Shown here one piece after another: positions 26,014 to 34,428 of a DNA stretch of 64,000 bases. Source of the stretch: Metabacillus dongyingensis. Its GTDB lineage: Bacteria; Bacillota; Bacilli; Bacillales; Bacillaceae. The translations under genes were made by a program, and so were the position numbers. How positions within the stretch are numbered: the first letter of the stretch is position 1; each line of letters starts with the position of its first letter. The notes under the pieces were generated by a model that was not told the DNA's origin, ran no database searches, and was given only the letters and a program-made list of their open reading frames with translations. The DNA is taken from assembly GCF_019933155.2 (NCBI RefSeq), contig NZ_CP082944.1:4652001-4716000 (forward strand), in the 5' to 3' direction.

Positions 26014-28660
26014 CTATTTTCTGCGTTTCAGTTCCCAATATTTCAATTGTAATTTTCCAAGTTTGGAATTTTGCAGTCTTGTCAATTTCGTTCTGAGCTC
26101 ATTTATTGTCCGGTCTTTTTCTTCTAAAAGCTTTTTCTGCTCTTCCTGACCTGCTGAAATCGACTCAATGGATAGACCAGCTGCCTTTAATCCTGCAGCT
26201 TCCTGTTTTTTGATGAGCTGACCCAGGTTTTCGCGGGATTCAATGTCATCGGCAATTGCTGCAAGAATTTCCTTGAATTCCTTTTCCATTTCCTTCTTAT
26301 CTTGAATCAGACGGTCTGCTAATTGGCTCAAACGTTCACATTCGTCTTTATCTGTGCCCGTCATCTGATGATTCGCTGTCTCCATCGTTTTCATCCAGCT
26401 CCTTTCAAAAACAACCCCGGTCTTAGGCACTATATTGCTGACTTCATTGTCAGCTGCGCCTGGGAAATTTTTTTGAAACCATTTTTTCAAAAACGCCTGC
26501 AGCTGCTTTCGCATCGTCAAGAGGTGATAAGTAGGTAATGCCGTCACTTTGGCCTAAAATACTTCCTTCTTCATACACACCCCAAATATCAGTGCCGCTG
26601 CCTTTATAATCACTAAGTTTTGAAGGCAGGTAAGGATTTATAGGCTTATTGTCTTTCGTAGTTGAGTCATTAACAACTAAGCAGTCAAATTTTGTGCACA
26701 GATTCAGGAACGTATAGAAGTCGACAAAGCCATTGACAATAATGGAATCTTCAAGCGGATCATCTTTTAGCTGATCCTCGAGATCTGTCGGTTTAGCGGT
26801 AAATACATGGATAAGCACTTTGCGCTGTGTATCCTCATTCGCTTCTTTTAACCCTGAGAACAGATCGTTCAAGTTTCTCTTGCTGTAAAAATTACCGAAA
26901 TAGGCAACATTTACATGGTCATCCGAAAGCAGAGGATAATTAAACTCTTCCATATGATAATAACGTTCAGGCAGTGTCGGATGCGGCTCTATGACAGCTT
27001 TTTGCTTAATGATTGACTTGATTTCCTCAATCGGGAACATGTCCATCATATATTGGAACTGATTTTTGTTGGTGAAAATTAATTCATCCGCAAAGATATA
27101 CGGAAGATATTCACACCATACGAACAAACTGCTGTCGTTTGGTGAAGGGTATCCCGCTTTCTTCACATCTGCTTCCAGCTGTTTTAGATACCCCTGATCT
27201 GTGATATCAACAAGGCGTTTCTTCGCTTCAATGTCATAGATCAAAGGATCTGAAAACTCAGCAATCCACTTCGTTTGCGGATATTTCTTTTTGTATTCAT
27301 ACGCTAAAAAGTGGGAGGCAGCCCACATTGCACGGCTGAACACCTGCTTATGAACACCATTTTTCTCAACCAATTCGTCTGCGCCTTTCATGCCCATGTC
27401 TACAAACGTTTTTATATGGGCCCAGTGAGAAAAGCTTGAAGGTGAGTTGATTGCAAGCCTAGTATGAATTAAATCATCCACCATTTGGTTCAATGATGTA
27501 TTTCTTGTGCGGACTTTGTCCATTGTATTATAGATAACATCAGATACCTTGCCTGCTTCCCTCATACGTTTCGCCATAACGTTTCCGGCTGTGTCGTTAT
27601 AAGGCGGGAAGCAATAAGAAACGACCAATTGTTCTACCTTATCCTTGTTAAGCAGATGGTACGGGAAGTAAGTTAGTCTTTTGGATGAAACTTCTTCAAT
27701 AATCCGGTCGTATTCATCCTTATGCTGTTCATAGTATTTTACAATGAACGAACTTTGTGCGTTTATTTTCCGCTCGACAAAATCGCGTTTTCCATGAGAA
27801 ATATCAGGAATCTGCAGAAGTTCATTCAGTTTCGCAATACAAGCGGCACGCTGTCTCACATTAAAGTCAAACGTCATAGCTTGTCTGGAAATAGAGTTTT
27901 CTCTAAGCGTTCTGTAATAAACTGCCTTTTTGGTTATTGGCGCTACAACAAATTCCAAGTCATTTTTAATAAGAAGCTCCGAGAAGAATACAACGTCTTC
28001 TCCGCTTTGCAGACTTTCATCAAACTTGTACTTTTGTACATATAAAGTCGGAATCAGCTTACATGCGTTGATGGTTAAGACGGTATGAAGCTTCATGTAG
28101 GGACTTTGCTTGCTGATAACCGATTTTAAAATCTGGCGATTAATTGGATTGGAGGATTGTACATTCCCGTCTGGCTCAACGTTAAAAATTTGAGAAATCA
28201 CCACGGAATTCGGCTTTGCCTGCTTGTACATTTCTTCTAGAAAATTCTCTGACAGATAATCGTCGTCATCAAGGAATGTGCAGTATTCACGTGAAGCAAG
28301 TGAAATTCCTTTGTTTCTTGCGATTGATGCTCCTGCTTCATCCATTGCAATGACTCGGATGTTTGTCAGGTTTCTTTCAGAAATCAGCTGATTGATCAGG
28401 TCTTCCGTGCGGTCTTTTTCTCCGTTGATAACAACAATGACTTCAAATAATGCAGCATCAAGGGTCTGATCAGCAAGGGATTTTAAGCATTTAACAATGA
28501 CATTTTCACCTTTGTAGGTAGGCAAAATAATGCTGATTCCTTTATCATAAAGAGGCTTGTCATTTTTTCGGACATGTTCCTTTTCAATGTCATACCCCAT
28601 TTTCATAGCTCGTGTTAGTCGGACTTTCTCTAAACGTTTGAGTATTTCCACTTTAAGCAT
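26014..28660 (-). pseudogene. Two-domain glycosyltransferase split by a frameshift at an A7 run
   Basis: The main frame (28660 to 26450) encodes 736 residues. It has a GT2 domain (about 40-300; ISIILPTYKGEN, FLDDDDYLSENF), then a GT4-like domain (about 335-735; SYCFPPYNDTAG, VAYFGNFYSKRNLNDL). It stops soon after an A7 run (minus strand; T7 at 26468-26474). Removing one A joins it to the overlapping frame that runs to 26014. That frame adds about 150 residues: a coiled-coil tail ending LGKLQLKYWELKRRK. The neighbouring methyltransferase has the same ending, so the tail very likely belongs to this protein. Causes could be a real mutation, a sequencing error, or slippage. The ATG overlaps the methyltransferase stop (TAATG). 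Confidence 0.8.
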
Positions 28661-29667
28661 TATTTCTTACCTCTTCCGGCTATTTTTTTCTTTAATTCCC
28701 AATATTTTAATTGAACTCTGCCAAATCGGGATTTTCTCAGAACATTATAGCGATGCTCCAGATTCGTTACTTTTCTGTTCAGATCTTCAATTTTGTTTGA
28801 ATAGGCCAGTGCAGCTCTCAATGCTTCTTCTTCACGATTAAGCACCTCGACCGTTTCAATTTGCAGCTGACGGATGTATTCATCCTTTTCAGCTATCTGC
28901 CTATTCAGCTCTTCGTATAACACTTCTATTTTTTCAGATGATTTTTTCACTTTTTCTAATTCTTTTAGTTCTTTTTCATTTTTCGCAGCTTGACCAGCAA
29001 GCGTTCCGATGCGCTGCATATAATCTCTTTCCAGCCAATAAAAACCCTGCTCTAATTGCTTCGTGTTTTCTGCTGTATAAAAAGATTGATTATTTTCTTG
29101 AACAGCTGTGCAAATTACACCTGTCCACCTTCCCAAATACTCAAAGGATTCAATTTTGAAATGAGCACCTAATTGTTCAGCTAATAATGAGTAATAATAA
29201 GTACGTTTATGATCTATAAAATCATTAATGCCAAAAGGAACGGTTACGATTAATCTTCCGCCCGGCTTTAAATGTGACACCGTTTTCTTCAAAAAAGAAT
29301 CTGGGTCACTGATATGTTCTAGAACTTCTGTAAGTAAAATCGTATCGTAATTAGTGTCTATATCTTGGTCTGTCATAAAGTTAGAAACTTTAAATGAAAC
29401 GGAGGCTTGTACAGACGGATGTTCTTTACCAAGCTCTGTTTTTGCATATTCTACTGACTCATGAGAGATATCGATTCCATCTACTTTTTTGCCTTCCCGA
29501 CCTAATAGTATGGCATTTATACCCTGTGAGCAACCAATATCAAGCACTTTGCTGCCTAAGACATGTGTAACAATCCAATTTATGCGCTCTCTTGTTTTCT
29601 TGCTGAAATCTGTTCCTAAAGCTCCATAATATGCTTCATTAACACGATCTATAATAAGTTTACTCAA
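28660..29667 (-). CDS. SAM-dependent methyltransferase with coiled-coil tail
   Basis: A 335-residue protein. Residues about 30-190 are a class I methyltransferase: motif I VLDIGCSQGINAILLG (near 40), then DGIDISHESVEYA, LLTEVLEHISDPDSFL, and a LKPGGRLIVTVPFG post-motif. Residues about 215-320 are a long coiled coil. The C-terminus RFGRVQLKYWELKKK is nearly the same as that of the next gene's tail. It could methylate a sugar or cap the glycan. It is the first gene of a four-gene unit (methyltransferase, split GT, GT, wecC). Confidence 0.88.
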   Translation of the reverse strand: MSKLIIDRVNEAYYGALGTDFSKKTRERINWIVTHVLGSKVLDIGCSQGINAILLGREGKKVDGIDISHESVEYAKTELGKEHPSVQASVSFKVSNFMTDQDIDTNYDTILLTEVLEHISDPDSFLKKTVSHLKPGGRLIVTVPFGINDFIDHKRTYYYSLLAEQLGAHFKIESFEYLGRWTGVICTAVQENNQSFYTAENTKQLEQGFYWLERDYMQRIGTLAGQAAKNEKELKELEKVKKSSEKIEVLYEELNRQIAEKDEYIRQLQIETVEVLNREEEALRAALAYSNKIEDLNRKVTNLEHRYNVLRKSRFGRVQLKYWELKKKIAGRGKK

Positions 29668-29812
29668 AGAAACTCCTCCAATTAGCTATGTGAAATGGCA
29701 ATGACGTAATTTCTATTCTCTTTAATTGTAGTTTTTGCAGAATTATTCTATGTATTCTGTAAGGCCCTACTTATTATATCGAAAAGTGTCTTTCGTTAAC
29801 AACCATAAAAAA

Positions 29813-29843
29813 AGCCCGCAATCAAAAACGAAGATTGCAGGCT
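29813..29843 (-). terminator. Intrinsic terminator of the SH3-repeat amidase gene
   Basis: GCCTGCAATC / GATTGCGGGC stem (one mismatch) followed by T7 on the minus strand. Confidence 0.85.
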
Positions 29844-29850
29844 TAAGGTA

Positions 29851-31563
29851 TTAGTTATTTTTCTTCCATTGATAGAAGTCGTTAATTCCCTGTGCAATAG
29901 CCTCAGCTGCTCCATCCTTGCCATCGTTTGTTTTAAAGATAGAAGCATCATTTTTATTCGAAATGAAGCCCATTTCAATCAGGACAGATCTCGTATAATT
30001 TTTATCAATGACATAAAAAGCTTCTTCCTTTATTCCACGATTTCTCGTATCTAACGCCTTAACCAATCTTGACTGGATAAAGACTGCAAGCTTTGCACTG
30101 TCCGCTTTTTCTTTATCCGTCATGGATGCCGTACTAAAGCTTGAGCTGCCGTTTGTTGCAAAAGTTTCCGTTCCATTGGCCGAGGGAGCTGTGCTTGAAT
30201 TCATATGAATGCTGACAAATACGCCGGCGCTTTTGCTGTATGAGAAATCGGTGCGTTCATTTAAAGAAAGGTAAGTGTCATCTGTTCGGGTCATATGAAC
30301 GTCGTAGCCCAGTTTCTTAAGCTTATCCGCTGTTAGCTTTCCGACTGCAAGGGTAATATCTTTTTCCTGCAGGCCATTCCCGATAGCTCCCGGATCTTTT
30401 CCTCCGTGACCAGGATCAAGAACAATCACTTTATTCAGCTCTGTTTCTTTAGCTATAGGCTCGAGGGTTAGATATTTGGCTGAGACATATCCTGTTTTCC
30501 CATTATAAATAACCGATGCCCAATCATCCTTAAGCTCTGAGGGATTCAGCACTTTAACTTCTTTTCCTTGCGGGATTGTCAGGATGATGGAAGAGCTTGT
30601 ACTTTTTTGAGAGCGAAGACTCAAGTTCTCGCGTACATAGTACTTTAGTTCCTCGGGTGTAATTTCTTCTGCAGCAACTGGCTTATTTACAATATCTGAT
30701 GATTTTAAATATCCTGTCTTGCCATTGTAATCGGCTTCAGCCCATCCATTTGAAATGCCGCCCTGTCTGATTTTCATTTGACCATTTCTTGTCAAGTTAG
30801 CAAGTACTGAAGAAGCTGTGCTTTTCGAACTGTAAATGCTAGTGTTTTTATTTGCGTAATAAGTGAAATATTTAGGCTTACTGGAGATGCTGCTGTATGG
30901 TGCATACCCTTTAACTCCATTGTATTCGATTCTGCTCCAGCCTTTGATGACACTGCCTTGTTTAACTTTCACAACAGAACCTGGCGCAATTTTCGTCTTT
31001 GGTGTTTTTGTATTTCTCTCATTATATAAAGTGAAATCTTTAACGGCATAGTATGTAAAGAATACTGGCTGTGCTGATGTCAGTTTTGAGTAATCAGCAT
31101 AATACTTTGTTCCTTTATGATGGATTTCCACCCAGCCATTCAGAACCGTTCCTTTAGCAACCTTAATGACAGCATCCTCTGCAATTGAACCGTATCTTTT
31201 CGACTGAGTCCCTCTTCCTCCGTAAAAACTCACAGGTTCCTTGGTGTAATAGTTAAAGTAAACTGGCTGTGAAGGCTTTTTATTCGTAATATCCTCAGCC
31301 TTTGCATACATGGTTCTTCCGCTTAGCTGAATTTCCGCCCAACCGCCTTTTATTCCGCCTTTTTTTACTTTAAAGGCTGTTTGAAATTCGACTCTTCCGG
31401 CTTTTGGGAAGCGGTCTCCAGGGCCGGTCCAAGATTCAAACTCATTTTTTGCATAGTATGTAAATTGAACAGTTGAGGCTTCTGCTTTTTGAGGCGTCCA
31501 AAATTCAATCATTCCTGCAGCAAGTAAAAAAACGGCAATCACACTGGTTAAAAGCTTTTTCAT
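29851..31563 (-). CDS. N-acetylmuramoyl-L-alanine amidase with five SH3-like repeats
   Basis: A 570-residue secreted autolysin. A signal peptide (1-29, cleavage near AEAS) is followed by five SH3-like modules of about 65-70 residues (about 33-375), each with the pattern YYA...GGW..I.Y.G..GY. The C-terminal Amidase_3 domain (about 385-568) has the zinc/catalytic residues in DPGHGGKDPG, LQEKDITL, SIHMNSS and IEMGFISN. It cleaves the stem peptide from MurNAc. There is no CWB2 repeat, unlike the LytC at 37583. It is monocistronic with its own terminator. GGGAGG lies upstream of the ATG. Confidence 0.93.
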   Translation of the reverse strand: MKKLLTSVIAVFLLAAGMIEFWTPQKAEASTVQFTYYAKNEFESWTGPGDRFPKAGRVEFQTAFKVKKGGIKGGWAEIQLSGRTMYAKAEDITNKKPSQPVYFNYYTKEPVSFYGGRGTQSKRYGSIAEDAVIKVAKGTVLNGWVEIHHKGTKYYADYSKLTSAQPVFFTYYAVKDFTLYNERNTKTPKTKIAPGSVVKVKQGSVIKGWSRIEYNGVKGYAPYSSISSKPKYFTYYANKNTSIYSSKSTASSVLANLTRNGQMKIRQGGISNGWAEADYNGKTGYLKSSDIVNKPVAAEEITPEELKYYVRENLSLRSQKSTSSSIILTIPQGKEVKVLNPSELKDDWASVIYNGKTGYVSAKYLTLEPIAKETELNKVIVLDPGHGGKDPGAIGNGLQEKDITLAVGKLTADKLKKLGYDVHMTRTDDTYLSLNERTDFSYSKSAGVFVSIHMNSSTAPSANGTETFATNGSSSFSTASMTDKEKADSAKLAVFIQSRLVKALDTRNRGIKEEAFYVIDKNYTRSVLIEMGFISNKNDASIFKTNDGKDGAAEAIAQGINDFYQWKKNN

Positions 31564-31717
31564 TCAATTATTTCCTCCCGGATGTTTGTAAACTGGCACA
31601 ACTGCCCGGGACTTTCCGCACAGCCTGCTCAGCTTATATATCGAGTGAATCCGGGAAATCTTTAGGGTTATTTAGAAAAAAATGTATGGATGTTAATTTG
31701 GAGATAGTTGAAAAAAG

Positions 31718-31822
31718 AAAGTAAAGTGATGCAATCGGCCAGTATTTCATTTGGTACAGCAAGTAAAAAAGCTATTCCAGCAAGTATTTTTCCGATTTTG
31801 GACAGTATCTGGAGGTTTGGGA
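31718..31822. repeat. Short intergenic array, 21-bp period
   Basis: Five degenerate direct repeats of exactly 21 bp start at 31718, 31739, 31760, 31781 and 31802. Each has AGTA at positions 3-6 of the unit. Two central copies start CAAGTA. The array lies in the 317-bp gap between the amidase and the ugd terminator, with no gene in it. The sequence is unrelated to the other two 21-bp arrays in the window. Confidence 0.7.
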
Positions 31823-31839
31823 GAAAAAAATAGAAAAAA

Positions 31840-31876
31840 GCTGTCCTCAAGTGTGATTCAACACATAAGAACAGCC
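31840..31876 (-). terminator. Intrinsic terminator of gtaB-ugd
   Basis: Long imperfect stem GGCTGTTCTTATGTG / CACACTTGAGGACAGC followed by TTTTTT on the minus strand. Confidence 0.83.
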
Positions 31877-31880
31877 CTCT

Positions 31881-33191
31881 TTAGTTCGTTTTGATCATCT
31901 CTTTGCGTCCGACGGATACATAGGTCATCCATTCAGGAATATCTCTCAGCCGATAGATGTTTCTTCCATCAATCAGGATTGGGGTGCTCATTTTTTCCTT
32001 ATAGATGTTCATAGGAACCGTGCAGACTTCATCCCACTCGGTCACAATAAAAGCAGCGTCCGCATTCGTGATTGCTTCAGCAAGATTGTCACTATATGTG
32101 ATTGATTCCTTTAAAACCTTCCGAGCTTCATTCAGAGCTATCGGATCATACCCTGTCACGACCGCACCTTCCTTAACCAGCTCCTTCGCAATCACAAGCG
32201 AAGCAGCTTCTCTGACATCATCTGTATTAGGTTTGAAGGCTAAACCAAGAAGAGCGATTTTTTTACCTTCAAGAGAACCTAAATGCTTTTTGGCAGACTC
32301 GATTAATTTTAACGGCTGGCGATTGTTTACGGTAATGACTGAATTCAGCAGATCAAACTTATGCTGCACGTTGCCCGCTAACTGGACGAGCGCTTTCGTA
32401 TCTTTTGGAAAACATGAGCCGCCATATCCGATTCCGGCCTTTAAAAATTGTGATCCAATTCTGGCGTCTTTGCCAATGCCTTCTGCCACATCTTCAATGT
32501 CCGCACCTAATTTTTCGCAGATGTTGGCAATTTCATTGATAAAGCTGATTTTTGTAGCCAAAAACGCATTTGCCGCATATTTAATCATTTCAGCGCTTCT
32601 TATATCCGTCCGTACTACAGGAATACCAAGCGGTTTATAGATTTCTTCAAGCGTATCCCCAGCAAAAACCGAGCGTGATCCAATGACGATGCGATCTCCG
32701 TGAAAAGTATCATGGATAGCAGACCCTTCTCTGAGAAATTCAGGATTAGAAGCGACTTCCGCATGGATCGATGGCGGCTTATGCTGATTAACAATCTCAA
32801 GAATATGTTCATTCGTGCCGACGGGAACAGTGCTCTTAACAACGATAATCACATCGTTTTGAATCTGTTCAGCGATTTGAACAGCAGCCGCTTCAACATA
32901 AGTCAAATTAGCAGAACCATCCTCATTTTCAGGCGTCCCGACAGCGATGAAGATGATTTCGCTCTCCCCATACGCAGAGCTTGAATCTGCTGTAAAAGCC
33001 AACCTTCCTGTTTGAACGTTTTTCTTCATTAATTCCTCTAGACCCGGTTCATAAATAGGAGACACTCCATTATTCAGCAGTGCGACTTTTTTAACATCGA
33101 TATCCACACACGTTACCTTATGGCCGATCTCAGCTAAGCATACACCCGTGACCAGCCCGACGTATCCAGTTCCAGCAACTGATATTCTCAC
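31881..33191 (-). CDS. ugd: UDP-glucose 6-dehydrogenase
   Basis: A 436-residue NAD-dependent enzyme making UDP-glucuronate. It has the Rossmann start MRISVAGTGYVGLVTGVCLA, the substrate motif NPEFLREGSAI (near 150) and the catalytic Cys in GYGGSCFPKDTKAL (near 255). It corresponds to B. subtilis TuaD/Ugd. The start is GTG with GGGG eight bases upstream. gtaB lies 22 bp upstream and supplies its substrate, so the two form a pathway operon. Glucuronate suggests a teichuronic-acid-type polymer. Confidence 0.95.
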   Translation of the reverse strand: MRISVAGTGYVGLVTGVCLAEIGHKVTCVDIDVKKVALLNNGVSPIYEPGLEELMKKNVQTGRLAFTADSSSAYGESEIIFIAVGTPENEDGSANLTYVEAAAVQIAEQIQNDVIIVVKSTVPVGTNEHILEIVNQHKPPSIHAEVASNPEFLREGSAIHDTFHGDRIVIGSRSVFAGDTLEEIYKPLGIPVVRTDIRSAEMIKYAANAFLATKISFINEIANICEKLGADIEDVAEGIGKDARIGSQFLKAGIGYGGSCFPKDTKALVQLAGNVQHKFDLLNSVITVNNRQPLKLIESAKKHLGSLEGKKIALLGLAFKPNTDDVREAASLVIAKELVKEGAVVTGYDPIALNEARKVLKESITYSDNLAEAITNADAAFIVTEWDEVCTVPMNIYKEKMSTPILIDGRNIYRLRDIPEWMTYVSVGRKEMIKTN

Positions 33192-33213
33192 TGCATAATC
33201 CCCTGACCTCTCT

Positions 33214-34092
33214 CTAACTATTTGCCACTTTATTTTTTATGTACTGCAGAATATCTTCTCTCAGCTCATCGTTATCCATGGCAAAATCAATTGTCGCCTG
33301 AATAAAGCCAAGCTTGTCTCCGACATCATATCTTTTGCCGATGAAATGATATGCCGTTACCTCTTCTTTATGGGCAAGCTCTTTTAAAGCATCTGTTAAT
33401 TGAATTTCTCCGCCCGAACCAGGTTTAAGCATTGCGAGAATATCAAAAATTTCTGGACGCAGGATATATCGTCCTAAAATAGCTGTATTAGACGGGGCAT
33501 CTTCCCGTTTTGGCTTCTCTACTAAATCTTTCACTTTATAAACATTGTCAGCCTTTTTTTCTTGTTGATCATAGCTTACAATTCCATACTTCGAAACATC
33601 TTCAGGCTTCACATTCTGCACTCCGATTACCGTGCTTTGAAATCGATCATAAACATCAATTAACTGCTTTAAGCAAGGAACGTCAGACTGAACAATGTCG
33701 TCTCCAAGCATAACAGCGAAAGGTTCATTGCCGATGAATCTTCTGGCGCAATAAATGGCATGCCCAAGACCAAGAGGCTCTTTTTGACGAATGTAATGTA
33801 TGTTGGCAAGCTCTGAAATGCCCTGGACCTTGCTGAGCAAATCCCATTTCTCTTTTTTAATTAGGGTCTCTTCAAGTTCATAGGATTTATCAAAATGATC
33901 TTCAATCGCCCTTTTTCCTCGTCCTGAAACAATTAAGATATCTTCAATTCCGGAAGCAACCGCTTCTTCAATGATGTATTGAATGGTAGGTTTATCAACT
34001 ATAGGAAGCATTTCTTTAGGCTGGGCCTTCGTAGCAGGCAAAAACCTTGTTCCCAAACCCGCAGCCGGTATGATCGCTTTTTTTACATGCAT
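33214..34092 (-). CDS. gtaB: UTP-glucose-1-phosphate uridylyltransferase GtaB
   Basis: A 292-residue nucleotidyltransferase making UDP-glucose. The N-terminal motif [20 protein letters not shown], then [19 protein letters not shown] (near 128) and the C-terminal half of GalU type are clear. UDP-glucose feeds teichoic acid glucosylation, glucolipids and the downstream ugd. It is first in the gtaB-ugd operon. The length is normal. Confidence 0.96.
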   Translation of the reverse strand: MHVKKAIIPAAGLGTRFLPATKAQPKEMLPIVDKPTIQYIIEEAVASGIEDILIVSGRGKRAIEDHFDKSYELEETLIKKEKWDLLSKVQGISELANIHYIRQKEPLGLGHAIYCARRFIGNEPFAVMLGDDIVQSDVPCLKQLIDVYDRFQSTVIGVQNVKPEDVSKYGIVSYDQQEKKADNVYKVKDLVEKPKREDAPSNTAILGRYILRPEIFDILAMLKPGSGGEIQLTDALKELAHKEEVTAYHFIGKRYDVGDKLGFIQATIDFAMDNDELREDILQYIKNKVANS

Positions 34093-34373
34093 GTGTCTAC
34101 CCCCTGATTATGTCAAAAGTCTCTCTCCTTATATTACAACATTTATACAAGTTATTCCTTTAACGTTTTTTAAATGTTTGGTAAACACAAAAAGCATCAG
34201 ATAATTGTCCGGCAGATCAGTCCGGGTTTGTTTCGGATAATGAGATTGGCCTTCTGATAGGAAGATCCCGGTTCCGTTCCGGATAGTTAGATAGCATTTC
34301 GTATAGTATGAAAGATTTGAGCTAGGCCTCAACATTGTTAAAAAACGGCATCATTTCTGAAAGAATAAAAAAA
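34093..34373. other. Gene-free region upstream of gtaB
   Basis: AT-rich next to gtaB, then a GC-rich patch at about 34200-34290 in which segments beginning TATCCG recur on the minus strand (46 bp apart) with partial similarity (AACnnAnCCGG). A 68-codon minus-strand frame at 34129-34335 has no support. No clear promoter. Confidence 0.5.
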
Positions 34374-34413
34374 ACTGACTCCTAATACGCTTTTCAACGA
34401 TTTTAGGGCCAGT
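34374..34413 (-). terminator. Intrinsic terminator of the lytC-lytB operon
   Basis: ACTGnnCCTAA / TTAGGnnTCAGT stem, then eight T on the minus strand, 16 bp after the lytB-like gene. Confidence 0.82.
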
Positions 34414-34428
34414 TTTTATTAATAACTT

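Noticed and set aside
26450..26547. Programmed -1 ribosomal frameshift at A-AAA-AAA in the split glycosyltransferase
   Set aside because: The heptamer is in the right register for a -1 slip, but the tail lies in the +1 frame. Only loss of one A (or gain of two) joins the frames, so mutation, sequencing error or transcriptional slippage fit better.
26014..26547. Separate 177-codon gene with its own start at 26547
   Set aside because: Its first 25-30 codons overlap conserved glycosyltransferase sequence in another frame and there is no ribosome binding site; the coiled-coil part is better read as the tail of the glycosyltransferase.
34129..34335. 68-codon minus-strand frame upstream of gtaB
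   Set aside because: It runs across AT-rich and GC-rich non-coding patches, has no ribosome binding site and overlaps the likely gtaB promoter region.
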